From contig JALHPF010000029.1 in assembly GCA_022842595.1 (NCBI GenBank), forward strand, positions 1 to 64,000: a DNA stretch of 64,000 nt. Reading direction: 5' to 3'. Below are positions 28,930-40,045 of the stretch, in pieces. Every line of letters starts with the position of its first letter. Within the stretch, counting starts at the first letter, position 1. Below the pieces are notes generated by a model that did no database searches, was not told the DNA's origin, and worked only from the letters and a program-made list of their open reading frames with translations. The position numbers were made by a program, and so were the translations under genes. Source of the stretch: Rubrivivax sp. (GTDB lineage: Bacteria > Pseudomonadota > Gammaproteobacteria > Burkholderiales > Burkholderiaceae_C).

Positions 28930-29949
28930 ATGAATCCAGATTCCACGCCACGCCGCATCGGCCCCTTCAGCGTCGCCCCCATCGGCCTGGGTTGCATGAA
29001 CCTGAGCCACGCCTACGGCACGCCGCCGCCGGTGGCCGACGCCGAGCGCCTGCTGCTGGCCGCGCTGGACCTGGGAGTGACGCTCTTCGACACCGCCGCG
29101 CTGTATGGCTTCGGCGCCAACGAAAGCCTGGTGGGGCGTGTCTTGCAGGCCCATCGCAGCCGCATCGTGCTGTGCAGCAAGGGCGGCATGACGGGCCAGC
29201 CCGTGGGCCCGGGCGGTGTCCTGCAACGTGTCATCGACGGCCGCCCCGAGGCCATTCGCCGCGACTGCGAAGCCAGCCTGAAGCGCCTGGGCACCGAGGT
29301 CATCGACCTGTACTACCTGCACCGCTGGGACAAGCGCGTGCCGATCGAGGAGTCGGTGGGCGCGATGGCAAGGCTGAAGGAAGAAGGCAAGCTGCGGGCG
29401 CTGGGCCTGTCCGAAGTCTCGGCCAGCACGCTGCTGAAGGCGCAGCGCGAACACCCGATCGCCGCCGTGCAGAGCGAGTTTTCGCCCTGGTCACGCAATG
29501 TCGAGATCGGCGTCCTTCAGGCCTGCCGCGACATCGGCGCGGCCCTGGTTGCCTTCAGCCCGGTGGCGCGGGGTTTCCTGACCAGCGACCCACCCGACCC
29601 AGCCAAGTTCGACGCCAGGGACATCCGGTGCACGATGCCGCGCTTCGAGCCTGCGGCTTACGCTTCGAACCTGAAGCTCTGGCAGGCCGTGCAGTCGCTG
29701 GCGCAACGCGCCGGGTGCACACCGGCACAGCTGTCGCTGGCCTGGGGGCTGTCGAAAGGCGAGCACGTGGTGGCGATTCCCGGCACCACGCAGCTGCCGC
29801 ACTTGCGCGAGAACCTGGCCGCGGCGGCCATCAGCCTGGCGCCCGGCACCGCCGCAGAACTGGAAGAGCTGCTGCAAGAAGGCCAGGTGCTGGGCGGTCG
29901 CTACAGCGCGGCCAGCCAGGCCGAGGTGGACACCGAGCAGTTCCAGTAG
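28930..29949 (+). CDS. aldo/keto reductase
   Basis: IGLGCMNLSHAYG, LFDTAALYGFGANESLVGR, DLYYLHRWDKRVPIEE. Confidence 0.93.
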   Translation: MNPDSTPRRIGPFSVAPIGLGCMNLSHAYGTPPPVADAERLLLAALDLGVTLFDTAALYGFGANESLVGRVLQAHRSRIVLCSKGGMTGQPVGPGGVLQRVIDGRPEAIRRDCEASLKRLGTEVIDLYYLHRWDKRVPIEESVGAMARLKEEGKLRALGLSEVSASTLLKAQREHPIAAVQSEFSPWSRNVEIGVLQACRDIGAALVAFSPVARGFLTSDPPDPAKFDARDIRCTMPRFEPAAYASNLKLWQAVQSLAQRAGCTPAQLSLAWGLSKGEHVVAIPGTTQLPHLRENLAAAAISLAPGTAAELEELLQEGQVLGGRYSAASQAEVDTEQFQ

Positions 29950-30012
29950 CGGGTTCGCGCTGTCCCGGGCGGCACAATGCGCCGCAGCCGAACCGGCTGC
30001 CCGGAGCCCCGC

Positions 30013-31662
30013 ATGCCCGACCACGTCAACCGCCGCAAGTTCGTCACCCGCAGCCTGCCGATGGGGGCCGCGGTCGGCGCCGCGCTGGGTGGCGCGGCAC
30101 CGCCGGCGCGTGCTGCCGAGCCCAGCGCCGCGGCACGCGCGTTGGAAGGGCTGGACGCCGCCGGCCTGCAGGCCGAGCTGTCGGCCGGCAGGCTGACTTC
30201 GCAGGCCCTGGTGCGTGAATGCCTGAAGCGCATTGCCGCCATCGACCAGCGCGGGCCGAAGCTGCGTTCGGTCATCGAACTGAACCCCGATGCGCTGGCC
30301 CAGGCCAAGGCGCTCGACGCCGAACGCCGCGGGCCGAACGCCCGCGTGCGCGGCTCGCTGCACGGCCTGCCGGTGCTGCTGAAGGACAACATCGCCACGG
30401 GCGACGCCATGGCCACCACCGCCGGTTCTCTGGCGCTGGCCGGCCTGCGTGCAAAGCGCGACGCTTTCATCAGCCAGCGCCTGCGCGATGCCGGCGCGGT
30501 GATCCTGGGCAAGACCAACCTCAGCGAATGGGCCAACATCCGCAGCAGCCGGTCCACCAGCGGCTGGAGCAGCCGTGGCGGCCAGACGCGCAACCCGCAT
30601 GTGCTGGACCGCAACACCAGCGGCAGCAGCTCGGGTTCGGCCGCGGCGGTGGCCGCCGGCCTGTGCCCGCTGGCGGTGGGCACTGAGACCGACGGCAGCA
30701 TCATCAGCCCGTCCAACGTCTGCGGCATCGTCGGGCTGAAACCCACGCTGGGGCTGGTCAGCCGCGACGGCATCATCCCCATCGCCGCTTCGCAGGACAC
30801 GGCCGGCCCGATGGTGCGCCATGTGCGCGACGCCGCCTTGCTGCTGCAGGTGCTGGCCGGCGCTGACGCCCGCGACGCGGCCACCGCCGCCATTCCGGCC
30901 GCGCTGGCGCGCCAACTGGCACTGGACGCCACCGCCACGCTGCGGCCTGACGCCTTGCGCGGTGCGCGCATCGGTGTCGTGCGCGCCTCGGTGCCGGCCC
31001 AGTCGGGCGTGGCCGCGCTGTTCGAGGCCGCGCTGGCCGTCTTGCAGGCGCAGGGCGCGGTGCTCGTCGACCCGGTGCTCATCCCGAACCAGGACAGATA
31101 CGGTGAGACCGAATTCACCGCCCTGCTGTGCGAGTTGAAGGACCTGCTGCCGAAGTACCTGCGCGAATTCCAGCCCGACGCGCCGGTCCAGGACCTGGCC
31201 AGCCTGATCGCCTGGAACAGCCGCCACGCCACCCGGGTGATGCCGCATTTCGGCCAGGAACTGTTCGAGCAGGCCCAGGCCACCGAGGGCATGTCTGGCA
31301 AGGCCTACCGGGAAGCGCTGGCGACCAACCAGCGCTACGCCCGCGCAGAAGGGCTGGACGGCCTGTTTGCCGAACACCGGCTCGACGCCGTGGTGGCCCC
31401 CAGCGGCAACCTGGGCTGGCCCATCGACCGGCTGCTGGGCGACCACTACACCCCGGGCGGCTTCACCAGCCCGTTTGCGGTGGCCGGCTACCCGCACCTG
31501 ACGGTGCCGATGGGCCAGGTGGGCGGGCTGCCGGTGGGCCTGTCGCTCGGTGCCCTGGCCTGGCAGGACCTGCGGCTGCTGGGCCTGGGCTACGCCTATG
31601 AACAGGCCAGCCGGATGCGCCCGACCCCACGCTACCTGCGCACCGTGGCCATCGACGACTGA
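30013..31662 (+). CDS. amidase signature family protein with Tat-like signal
   Basis: [64 protein letters not shown]. Confidence 0.93.
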   Translation: MPDHVNRRKFVTRSLPMGAAVGAALGGAAPPARAAEPSAAARALEGLDAAGLQAELSAGRLTSQALVRECLKRIAAIDQRGPKLRSVIELNPDALAQAKALDAERRGPNARVRGSLHGLPVLLKDNIATGDAMATTAGSLALAGLRAKRDAFISQRLRDAGAVILGKTNLSEWANIRSSRSTSGWSSRGGQTRNPHVLDRNTSGSSSGSAAAVAAGLCPLAVGTETDGSIISPSNVCGIVGLKPTLGLVSRDGIIPIAASQDTAGPMVRHVRDAALLLQVLAGADARDAATAAIPAALARQLALDATATLRPDALRGARIGVVRASVPAQSGVAALFEAALAVLQAQGAVLVDPVLIPNQDRYGETEFTALLCELKDLLPKYLREFQPDAPVQDLASLIAWNSRHATRVMPHFGQELFEQAQATEGMSGKAYREALATNQRYARAEGLDGLFAEHRLDAVVAPSGNLGWPIDRLLGDHYTPGGFTSPFAVAGYPHLTVPMGQVGGLPVGLSLGALAWQDLRLLGLGYAYEQASRMRPTPRYLRTVAIDD

Positions 31663-31673
31663 AGACCGCCGGC

Positions 31674-31701
31674 CTTGAAAAGGCGGCAATGCCCCTCATC
31701 A
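31674..31701 (+). promoter_or_regulatory. sigma32-like heat-shock promoter upstream of htpG (CTTGAAA-N13-CCTCATCA)
   Basis: -35 exactly CTTGAAA; -10 partially matches CCCCATNT; located ~75 bp before the htpG start. Confidence 0.55.
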
Positions 31702-31775
31702 TTCAGGGTTGCGCTGTCGGGCAAGCCCTGGCGGGCTGCGCCCCTGTTCCTGAAACCACTTCAAAAACGTCGCCC

Positions 31776-33680
31776 ATGGACAAGCAAACCCTGTCATTCC
31801 AGGCCGAGGTCAAGCAGATCCTGCACCTCGTCACGCATTCGCTTTATTCGAACAAGGAAATTTTCCTGCGCGAGTTGGTCAGCAACGCGTCCGACGCCTG
31901 CGACAAGCTGCGCTTCGAGGCGCTGGACAAACCCGAGTTGTTCGAAGACGCGCCGAACCTCGACGTGCGCGTGTTCTATGACGCCGAGGCCAAGACGATC
32001 ACGATCCGCGACAACGGCATCGGCATGAGTGCCGACGAAGCCGTGGCCCACCTGGGCACCATCGCGAAGAGCGGTACGCGCGAATTCATGAACAAGCTGG
32101 AAGGCGACCAGAAGAAGGACGCCAACCTCATCGGCCAGTTCGGCGTGGGCTTCTACAGCGGCTTCATCGTCGCCGACCGCATGACGGTGGAAACCCGCCG
32201 CGCCGGCGCATCGCCTGAGGAAGGCGTGCGCTGGAGCAGCGAAGGCACCGGCGACTTCGAGGTCGAGACCATCACCCGCGCCGAACGCGGCACCGACGTC
32301 ATCCTTCACCTGCGCGAAGGCGAGGAAGAGTTCCTCAGCGCCTGGAAGCTGAAGTCGATCATCAGCAAGTACAGCGACCACATCAGCCTGCCGGTGCTGA
32401 TGCCCAAGACGAAGTGGGACGACGAGAAGAAGGACACCGTTGCCACCGACGAATGGGAAACGGTGAACAAGGCCGCGGCGCTGTGGACACGCAGCAAGAG
32501 CGACATCACAGACCAGCAGTACCAGGACTTCTACAAGCAGATCAGCTACGACCAGGAAGCGCCCCTGGCCTACACCCACAACCGGGTCGAGGGCCGCAGC
32601 GAATACACCCAGCTGCTCTACGTGCCGGCGAAGGCGCCGATGGACATGTGGAACCGCGACAAGCGCGGCGGCGTGAAGCTGTACGTGAAGCGTGTCTTCA
32701 TCATGGACGACGCCGAGGCCCTGATGCCGGTGTACCTGCGCTTCGTGAAGGGCGTGATCGACAGCGCCGACCTGCCGCTGAACGTCAGCCGCGAACTGCT
32801 GCAGGAAAGCCGGGACGTCAAGGCCATTCGCGAAGGCAGCACCAAGCGTGTGCTGGGCATGCTGGAAAGCCTGGCCGACAGCGACGACGCCGAAGAGCGC
32901 GAGAAGTACGCCAGGTTCTGGAGCGAGTTCGGCGCCGTGCTGAAGGAAGGCATCGGCGAGGACCACGCCAACCAGGAACGCCTGGCCAAGCTGCTGCGTT
33001 TCGCCAGCACAGCGGCTGCTGATTCGAGCCAGAGCGTGAGCCTGGCCGACTATGTCAAGCGCATGAAGGAAGGGCAGGAAGAGATCTTCTACATCACCGC
33101 CGACACGCTGTCGGCGGCGAAGAACAGCCCGCAGCTGGAGATCTTCCGCAAGAAGGGCCTGGAAGTGCTTCTGCTGACCGACCGCGTCGACGAGTGGATG
33201 CTGAGCCACCTGTATGAATTCGACGGCAAGCCGCTGCAGAGCGTGGCCAAGGGCGGCGTCGACCTGGGCAAGCTGCAGGACGAGGAGGAAAAGAAGCAGG
33301 CCGAAGCGACCGCCGAGGCCTTCAAGCCCGTGCTGGACAAGCTGAAGGAAACGTTGAAGGACCGCGCCAAGGACGTGCGCACGACCACGCGCCTGGTCGA
33401 TTCACCGGCCTGCATCGTGGTGGACGAAGGCGACATGAGCTCGCATCTGGCGCGCCTGCTCAAGCAGTCCGGCCAGGCCGCGCCGGCGGGCAAGCCCATC
33501 CTGGAAGTGAATCCCGAGCACGCCCTGGTCAAGCGCCTCGACGGCATGGAGAACGGCAACAGCAGTTTCGATGAGCTGGCCCACATCCTCTTCGACCAGG
33601 CCCTGCTGGCCGAAGGCGGGCAGCTCGAAGACCCGGCCGCTTACGTGGCGCGGGTCAACCGGCTGCTGACTGCGGCCTGA
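31776..33680 (+). CDS. htpG: molecular chaperone HtpG (Hsp90)
   Basis: [51 protein letters not shown]. Confidence 0.98.
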   Translation: MDKQTLSFQAEVKQILHLVTHSLYSNKEIFLRELVSNASDACDKLRFEALDKPELFEDAPNLDVRVFYDAEAKTITIRDNGIGMSADEAVAHLGTIAKSGTREFMNKLEGDQKKDANLIGQFGVGFYSGFIVADRMTVETRRAGASPEEGVRWSSEGTGDFEVETITRAERGTDVILHLREGEEEFLSAWKLKSIISKYSDHISLPVLMPKTKWDDEKKDTVATDEWETVNKAAALWTRSKSDITDQQYQDFYKQISYDQEAPLAYTHNRVEGRSEYTQLLYVPAKAPMDMWNRDKRGGVKLYVKRVFIMDDAEALMPVYLRFVKGVIDSADLPLNVSRELLQESRDVKAIREGSTKRVLGMLESLADSDDAEEREKYARFWSEFGAVLKEGIGEDHANQERLAKLLRFASTAAADSSQSVSLADYVKRMKEGQEEIFYITADTLSAAKNSPQLEIFRKKGLEVLLLTDRVDEWMLSHLYEFDGKPLQSVAKGGVDLGKLQDEEEKKQAEATAEAFKPVLDKLKETLKDRAKDVRTTTRLVDSPACIVVDEGDMSSHLARLLKQSGQAAPAGKPILEVNPEHALVKRLDGMENGNSSFDELAHILFDQALLAEGGQLEDPAAYVARVNRLLTAA

Positions 33681-33689
33681 TGCCTGGCC

Positions 33690-34976
33690 TCAGTCCCCGG
33701 CCGCCGTGCCGGGGAACTGGGGCAGGCCTTCCAGCGCCGCAGGGTCGAAAGGCTCGTTGCGGAAGAGCATGGGGTAGTAGAAGTTGCGCAGCTCAGCGTG
33801 GAAGGCGCGCACCCGGGCCTCGTAGGCCAGGGTGGCCGGCACGTCCGTACCGGCAAGGGCTTGCAGCGAACGTTCGAGCAGCACGGGCGGCGCCACCCAG
33901 GCCAGCCAGCCGGCGAGCCGGTCGCGCTGCTGCCGCCCTGCGGCATAGGCCTCGGACAGCGCCTGCGCCTTCTGGTCGCCCACCTGCTGGAAGGCGAAGT
34001 ACCACTTCCATTCGAAAGGCCGCTGCATGGCCGTGAAGTCGGCCCATTGCGGATGGCGTTCAACGAAGGCCGCCATCGTCGTCGTCTTGGGCAGGTCCCA
34101 GGCGTCGTTCACGGCCTCGCGCTGGGCCATGATGATGTCGGCGCCGCTGGGCACCGGCACGGCACGGTCGATGGCCATGCGGCCGGCACCGGGCAGCACC
34201 ACGCCGAGCAGGATCCACAGCGCCACCAGCACCGCCAGGATCACTTCCCCGGTCTGCCGCCAGGCCGCCAGGCCGGCGCACAGCAGGGTCCAGAACAGCA
34301 GATAGACCAGCAGCAGCCCGCCCGCGGCAAGCAGGCTGGGCGCCGCCGTGCCGCTGACGCCACCGGCCACCAGCAGGGGCAGGGCCGCAGCGACGAACAC
34401 GCCGCCGGCGCGCAGCGCTGCCCGCATGTGCCACAGTCGCGCTGCGCCGCCGGCGGTGGCCACCAGCAGGTCGTGGCGCCCGGCCACGCGTTCGCTGGCG
34501 CGCAGGTCGTGCAGCAGCACGATCAGCACCAGCGGCAGCACGAAAGCAGCGAAGAAGGCGAAGTCGAAGCGCCCGATCAGGGCCAGCACCGGATGGCCGG
34601 CATCACGTTCGTGGATCTGCCCTTCCAGCGCCAGCATGCGCACCCGGTGTTTCCAGGCGGCGTCGTCGCGGCGGCCCAGCGCAGCGAAGGCGAAGTCCGA
34701 CGGCGGGTCCACCGTCAGATGGAAGCTGTAGTAGGCCGCGCCGCCCCAGTCCTTCTGCGCCTTCAGCACCGCACTGCGGTCCTGGAGGTCGGCCTCGACC
34801 AGCCGCGCGATCGTGGCCTTCTGCTGCCGCACTTCTGCGAGCCCCGCCGTCACTGCCAGCACCGAAAGGCACAGCACCAGGCCCCACCAGGCCCAGACCG
34901 CGCGGTCGCGCATCAGGAACGCGGTCTCGCGCCGCAGCGCTGCCCACAGGCCCACGGTCGTCCGTCCGGCGCTCAT
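33690..34976 (-). CDS. ABC transporter permease, DUF3526-type
   Basis: Polytopic; FDFAFFAAFVLPLVLIVLLHDLRASERVAGRHDLLVATAGG; adjacent ATPase. Confidence 0.82.
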   Translation of the reverse strand: MSAGRTTVGLWAALRRETAFLMRDRAVWAWWGLVLCLSVLAVTAGLAEVRQQKATIARLVEADLQDRSAVLKAQKDWGGAAYYSFHLTVDPPSDFAFAALGRRDDAAWKHRVRMLALEGQIHERDAGHPVLALIGRFDFAFFAAFVLPLVLIVLLHDLRASERVAGRHDLLVATAGGAARLWHMRAALRAGGVFVAAALPLLVAGGVSGTAAPSLLAAGGLLLVYLLFWTLLCAGLAAWRQTGEVILAVLVALWILLGVVLPGAGRMAIDRAVPVPSGADIIMAQREAVNDAWDLPKTTTMAAFVERHPQWADFTAMQRPFEWKWYFAFQQVGDQKAQALSEAYAAGRQQRDRLAGWLAWVAPPVLLERSLQALAGTDVPATLAYEARVRAFHAELRNFYYPMLFRNEPFDPAALEGLPQFPGTAAGD

Positions 34977-36409
34977 GGCTTGAGCCTTCCGCCGACCCAG
35001 AACGCCATGGCCAGCAGGCCGGCGCACCACACGCCCAGCATCAGCCACTGCGGCCGCGCCTGGGTGATGCGGGTGCCGGCAGCATCGGGCTCGAAGCGGA
35101 AGCGGTCCAGCAGCTGCCAGTTCGCCGCACCGACGCGTGTGCGGCGCTCGGCTTCGCTGTCGCTGCTGCGCCGGATGTCGTCGGCATAGGCCAGCTGCTC
35201 GGCATGCACGCGGTTCAGGCCCTGCACGAAGGCATAGCGCAGGGCCTCGGATTCCCGCAGAAAGCGGTGGTGGTGGGCCAGGTCGGTGCCTGCCAGGGCA
35301 CGTGATGCGTCGGCCACCGCCAGCACCGGCGTGATCCAGCCATGGCTGGCCAGCACCTGCGCTTGCCGGGTCTCGGTGGCCATCTGGGCCTGCGCATAAC
35401 GATTCAGGGTCTCGGTGAGCTTCTGTTCGCCGAATTGCGCCACCACGCCGCGCAGGTTCACCGGCAGGTCTTCGACACGTTGCACCCCATGCCGGGCCAG
35501 CAGGTCGGCGCGCAGCTGGGCGAACGCCGGGTCGTTGGCGTTGTGGCCGTCACCCAGCTGTCGTACGTCGGCCAGCATCACCAGGTCGGTCTCGAGCTTG
35601 CCGGCCATCGGCGCGGCGTTCGAAGCCGCGCTGACGGCCAGTGCCGGCAGCACCAGGGTCAGGCCTATCCACAACGTGGCCAGTGTCGCCAGCACCGCTG
35701 AACGGCGCCGGACCAGCGCCGTGGCCAGCAAGGCCAGCCCGGCCCAGGCCGACAGATACAGCCCGTACGCGCCCACCAGGGCCCAGGCCGCGAGCGGGCT
35801 CTCGCCCGCACGCACAGCCAGGCCTGCGCTCACGGCCAGCGGCAGCAGCAGCAAAGCCACGAAGGCCAGCAGCGCCAGCGCCTTGCCCGCCAGCAGCACC
35901 CGGCCCGGCAGCCCCTGCGCGAGCAAGGTGGCCAGGGTGCCGGATTCACGTTCGCGGGCGAGCAGGCCATGCCCCAGCAGGATCAGCAGCAACGGCCCGA
36001 ACAGCTGGTAGACCATCGCCGGGCTCAGCCAGCTCAGCCCGCCGAGATCGGCGCTGGCGCCAGCCGCGGCGAACATGGCCGTGTTCTGGCGGTGGCCCTC
36101 GAGGAAGATCGCCTGCCCCGTGACGGCGTCCAGGCCGGGGTCGAACAGGGCCAGCGGCGCCGGCGTGCGGAAGACGTAGTGCCCGTAATGCACCATGCGG
36201 TGCGGATGGCGGTCGGGCTGCGTGAGGAAGGCCGTTTCGGCCTCGGCCTGGTGGTGGGCCCGTTCTGCAGCGGCGCCCTGCATGCGCAGCGAGGTCAGCA
36301 CGGTGGTCGCGACCAGCAGCCCGGCCAGCAGCAGGGCGCCGCTCAAGGCCAGGCGCGAGCGCAGCCAGTAGCGCCACTCGGCTGCGGCAATGCTCAGCAG
36401 GCGCTTCAT
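34973..36409 (-). CDS. ABC transporter permease, DUF3526-type
   Basis: Polytopic; QLFGPLLLILLGHGLLARERESGTLATLLAQGLPG; coupled to downstream permease by ATGA overlap. Confidence 0.82.
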   Translation of the reverse strand: MKRLLSIAAAEWRYWLRSRLALSGALLLAGLLVATTVLTSLRMQGAAAERAHHQAEAETAFLTQPDRHPHRMVHYGHYVFRTPAPLALFDPGLDAVTGQAIFLEGHRQNTAMFAAAGASADLGGLSWLSPAMVYQLFGPLLLILLGHGLLARERESGTLATLLAQGLPGRVLLAGKALALLAFVALLLLPLAVSAGLAVRAGESPLAAWALVGAYGLYLSAWAGLALLATALVRRRSAVLATLATLWIGLTLVLPALAVSAASNAAPMAGKLETDLVMLADVRQLGDGHNANDPAFAQLRADLLARHGVQRVEDLPVNLRGVVAQFGEQKLTETLNRYAQAQMATETRQAQVLASHGWITPVLAVADASRALAGTDLAHHHRFLRESEALRYAFVQGLNRVHAEQLAYADDIRRSSDSEAERRTRVGAANWQLLDRFRFEPDAAGTRITQARPQWLMLGVWCAGLLAMAFWVGGRLKP

Positions 36410-37134
36410 GCGGCCTGCCTCGCCGAGAAAGCGCGGTGCACGCTTTCGGTGTCGATGCGGCCGCCCGCAGGCGCGGCGAACTGGTCCACCAGCTGCCCGC
36501 CGCGCAGCAGACCGATGCGGTCGGCCACCTGGCAGGCGCCGTAGACGTCGTGCGTCACCATCAGGATGGCCTTGCCGGCGTCGGCCAGGCCGCGCACCAG
36601 GTCATGGAATTCGTCGATCGCCGTCGGGTCCAGGCCCGACGTGGGCTCGTCGAGCAGCAGGATGCCGGTGTCGCGCAGGATGGCCAGGGCGATGGCCACT
36701 TTCTGGCGCATGCCCTTCGAGTAGTCACGCAGCCTGCGGCCACGTGCGTCCGCGTGCAGCGAAACGCGGTCCAGGGCCGCTTCGATGCTGGCGGCGCCGG
36801 ATGCAACACCCGCCAGCTGCAGGAAGTAGTGCAGGTTCTCGCGCGCGTCCAGGTGTTCGTAGAGCGAGGCCGCTTCCGGCAGGTAGGCGATGGCGCTGCG
36901 CGCCGCCGCCAGGTCGGCGCCGACATCACGGCCTTGCACCAGCACCCGCCCTGAGGCGGGCTGCAGGAAGCCGAGGAAGGTGGCCAGCGTGGTCGACTTG
37001 CCGGCGCCGTTGCCGCCCAGCAGCCCGTAGACCTCGCCGCCGGCGACGGCGAAACTGATGCCCGAGAGCACCTCTTTGCCGGAGCGCAGCACGCGCAGTT
37101 GATCGGCCTGCAGCTTCATGACGGGGCTGCCCAT
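36406..37134 (-). CDS. ABC transporter ATP-binding protein
   Basis: Walker A GGNGAGKST, signature YSKGMRQK, Walker B ILLLDEPTSGLDP. Confidence 0.95.
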   Translation of the reverse strand: MGSPVMKLQADQLRVLRSGKEVLSGISFAVAGGEVYGLLGGNGAGKSTTLATFLGFLQPASGRVLVQGRDVGADLAAARSAIAYLPEAASLYEHLDARENLHYFLQLAGVASGAASIEAALDRVSLHADARGRRLRDYSKGMRQKVAIALAILRDTGILLLDEPTSGLDPTAIDEFHDLVRGLADAGKAILMVTHDVYGACQVADRIGLLRGGQLVDQFAAPAGGRIDTESVHRAFSARQAA

Positions 37135-39287
37135 CAGAACTTGAACGCGGCCGAGACGCGCGCGCTGCGTGGCGTGCCCGGCTGCACCCACAGCGCCGAG
37201 AACGAGTTCGTGTAGTAGGCCTTGTCGAACAGGTTGTCGACGTCCAGGCGCAGCGTGGCGGTCTTCGTCAGTTCATGAGCGACGAAGGCCCGGGCCACGG
37301 TGTAGGCCGGCAGCTTGAAATTGGTGATGAACTCGCCCGCACGCTGGCCGACGTGGACGAGGCCACCGCCGAACTGCAGGCCGCGGCCGGCCACGGGCAT
37401 CGACTTGACGAGCTGCAGGCTCAGGCTGTGCTCGGGCACGTTGAGCAGACGCGTACCGGCCGGCACCGGTGCGCCGAAGTTGGCGTCGTTGAAGGTGTTG
37501 GCGGTCTTCGCGTCGACATAGGCATACGAGGCCCAGAGGCTCAGGCCCGGCGCGATCTCGCCGTTCAGGTCGAGCTCCAGGCCCTGGCTCTTGGCCTTGC
37601 CGATGGCCGCCAATGTGAAGGCACTGGGGTCGTCGACGACCAGGATGTTCTTCTGCTCGACCCGGAACACGGCCAGCGTGCCGTCGATGGCGCCGCCGGC
37701 CAGCGAGAACTTCATGCCGGCCTCGACCGCGGTGGACTGGTTGGGTTCGAAGCCGTTGCCGCGTGCGTCGGCGCCGGACAGCGGGCGGAAGTTCTCGCCA
37801 TAGGTGGCGTAGAGCGCGAGCGCGTCGCTGGGCTGGAAGACGAAACCCAGCTGCGGGCTGACCTGCCTTTCCTTCTGCTCTGACACGCGGTTGGCGGCGC
37901 GGTCGTGCAGCCTTTGCTGGTAGTCGTCGAAACGTGCGCCGATGCGCAGCTGGAAACGCTGGCTCAGGTGGATCTGGTCCTGCGCGAACACACCCACCGA
38001 CTTCTGCGTCTCGACCCGGTTGGTCAAGGACGTGGGCGTGGGCAAGGGGTAGCTGCCGTAGACCGGGTTGAAGATGTTGATGGCCTGCAGTTGCGTCAGC
38101 GTCGGGTTGCTGGCGAGCGTGGGTGCACGGGCGCGCAGGAAGACTTGGTCGTTCTCGAACCGGTCGGCATCGACACCGACGATCAGGCGATGCTGCAGCC
38201 CGGCCAGCTGGAAGCGGCCATTGAGCTCGCCGCGCACCACCTGATAGTTCGCGTCGTAGTCACGGAAGCGGCGCTGGCGCGTGAGCGTCTGGCCGTCCAC
38301 CAACAGGCGCTGGCGGTTGGCGGTGAGCTCGGCTTCGGTGGAGAAGCCTTCGAGCGAGGTCTTGCGCGTGGTGAAACCCACGAGCGCGTTCCAGTCCCGG
38401 CTGAAGTCGTGCTGGAACTCGAGCTGGTGGCCGCGCACGTCGGCTTTCAGCGGGCCGTCGCCCGGCTCGCCGAGGAAACGGCTCTCGGGGATGCGGCCGA
38501 GCTCGCCGTTGGTGGCCAGCACGCCCCGGTCGAACGGGATTTCCTGGTGGCTGACTTCCAGCTCGTAGACCAGGCGGCTGTTCGCACCGATGCGCCAGGC
38601 CAGCGATGGGCTCGCACCGTATTTGCGGGTCTCGACCGTGTCGCGGAAGCTGCCCGCGTCTTCGAAGAAGCCCACGAGGCGCACGGCCACGGCGTCCGAG
38701 AGCGGCGTGGTCCAGTCGGCGTCGGCGCGGGTGGTCTCGAAGCTGCCGGCCGACAGGCGCAGTTCGCCGGCGGTCTTGAAGGTCGGGCGCTTGGTCACGA
38801 GGTTGACCGTGCCGCCAGGCTCGCCGCGCCCGAACAGCGCCGCGCGTGGCCCCTTCAGGACGTCGACCGACTCGATGCCCGACAGGTCGCGTGGCCCGCC
38901 GAAGCCGCGCCCGGCGTTGAAGCCGTTGACGAGGTAGTTGCTGGGCAGGTTTTCGTCGCCGACGAAGCCACGCAGGGCGAAGGCGTTCCACAGCCCGCCG
39001 AAGTTGTTCTGGCGGGCAACCGAAGCCGACAGGTCCAGCGCCTGGTTCAGGTCGACGGCGCCGGATGCGCGCAGCGTCTGGGCGTCGAGCGACTGCTCGG
39101 CCTGCGGTGTTTCCAGGCGCTTGAAGTCGCCCTGGTAGGCCTGGCGCGTGCCGGTGATGGTGATGGTGTCCTGGGGTGCGGTGGCGCCCGGTGCCACCTG
39201 GGCAACGGCCGGGAAGGCCAGTGCGACCAGAGAAGCCAGCAGGGACGACGGGCGCAGCGACAGCGCTGCGCGGGGGGAGTTCTTCAC
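37134..39287 (-). CDS. TonB-dependent siderophore-type outer membrane receptor
   Basis: Plug SVDVLKGPRAALFGRGEPGGTVNLVTKRP; C-terminal RLDVDNLFDKAYYTNSFSALWVQPGTPRSARVSAAFKF; GTG start 39287 inferred. Confidence 0.92.
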   Translation of the reverse strand: MKNSPRAALSLRPSSLLASLVALAFPAVAQVAPGATAPQDTITITGTRQAYQGDFKRLETPQAEQSLDAQTLRASGAVDLNQALDLSASVARQNNFGGLWNAFALRGFVGDENLPSNYLVNGFNAGRGFGGPRDLSGIESVDVLKGPRAALFGRGEPGGTVNLVTKRPTFKTAGELRLSAGSFETTRADADWTTPLSDAVAVRLVGFFEDAGSFRDTVETRKYGASPSLAWRIGANSRLVYELEVSHQEIPFDRGVLATNGELGRIPESRFLGEPGDGPLKADVRGHQLEFQHDFSRDWNALVGFTTRKTSLEGFSTEAELTANRQRLLVDGQTLTRQRRFRDYDANYQVVRGELNGRFQLAGLQHRLIVGVDADRFENDQVFLRARAPTLASNPTLTQLQAINIFNPVYGSYPLPTPTSLTNRVETQKSVGVFAQDQIHLSQRFQLRIGARFDDYQQRLHDRAANRVSEQKERQVSPQLGFVFQPSDALALYATYGENFRPLSGADARGNGFEPNQSTAVEAGMKFSLAGGAIDGTLAVFRVEQKNILVVDDPSAFTLAAIGKAKSQGLELDLNGEIAPGLSLWASYAYVDAKTANTFNDANFGAPVPAGTRLLNVPEHSLSLQLVKSMPVAGRGLQFGGGLVHVGQRAGEFITNFKLPAYTVARAFVAHELTKTATLRLDVDNLFDKAYYTNSFSALWVQPGTPRSARVSAAFKF

Positions 39288-39486
39288 GATGGAAACCTCG
39301 AGGGAAGCAGGTGGCGCGGCAAGGGGAGGGGGCCGAAACGGGCAGGCGGGCGCGCGTGCTGCCCAGGGCTCCGTTCTGTCCCGTGCCGGTGTGCCAGCGT
39401 GGCCGAGGCGCGGCTGCGTCGACCGCCTGTTGCACAGAACAGGGAGGACGCGGCCGCGGATCAGGCCTTGCTGGAAACGGGGTGGG

Positions 39487-39816
39487 TCAGTGTCCGGGCG
39501 CTGCCCGTGGCGGCGCTCTGGCCTGCCAGCCGGCGCGCACGGCCTGCTGCGCACCAGGCTCGGCGCGGGCGAAGGCCCGCGCCAGCTCGACCAGAAGCGG
39601 CAGCGCCACCACCGCACCTGGCGGCAGCGGTGCGGCCCCGTCCTGGCCCGCCGTCTTGAACAGGCAGATGGCGCAGACCTGGGTCGCCTCATCGCCGCCA
39701 TGCTCGTCGTCATGCAGGTGGACATGGCTGACCAGCAGCAGCTGCAGGCACAGCAGCCAGGCCGCGCCGAACATCACGGCCCACCGGGTCACGGCCGAGG
39801 CGGTTCGAATTCGCAA
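39487..39816 (-). CDS. small membrane/secreted protein with His/Asp/Glu-rich stretch and CxxC (DUF2946-like)
   Basis: LLCLQLLLVSHVHLHDDEHGGDEATQVCAICLFKT. Confidence 0.6.
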   Translation of the reverse strand: MRIRTASAVTRWAVMFGAAWLLCLQLLLVSHVHLHDDEHGGDEATQVCAICLFKTAGQDGAAPLPPGAVVALPLLVELARAFARAEPGAQQAVRAGWQARAPPRAAPGH

Positions 39817-40045
39817 GGTCTGCGCCCGCTTCAGCCTTGGCCGAGCCGGCGCGTCACGGCTGGCGTGTCGCTACCCGGCAGGGGCGCGACAGGAGGCGCG
39901 GCGATGTGGCATGTCGGTCGGTGCATGGTCTGGGAAGGCAAGTGGTCCGGCAACCGTCTGCGACGATCTGCTCGACATGATATTGCCTTCTCACTAACAG
40001 AGTGCGCTCCGAGACCACGCAAGTGGGTGTTCCGGCGCCCCCGCT

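Noticed and set aside
29491-31689. 732-aa minus-strand ORF opposite aldo/keto reductase and amidase
   Set aside because: Antisense to two well-supported enzymes; composition consistent with a mirror frame.
39890-39980. Sequence GGTGCATGGTCTGGGAAGGCAAGTGGTCCGGCAACCG vaguely like part of a cobalamin riboswitch
   Set aside because: Lacks the conserved B12-box/GCCACTG core and lies on the plus strand, whereas the adjacent TonB/ABC operon is on the minus strand.
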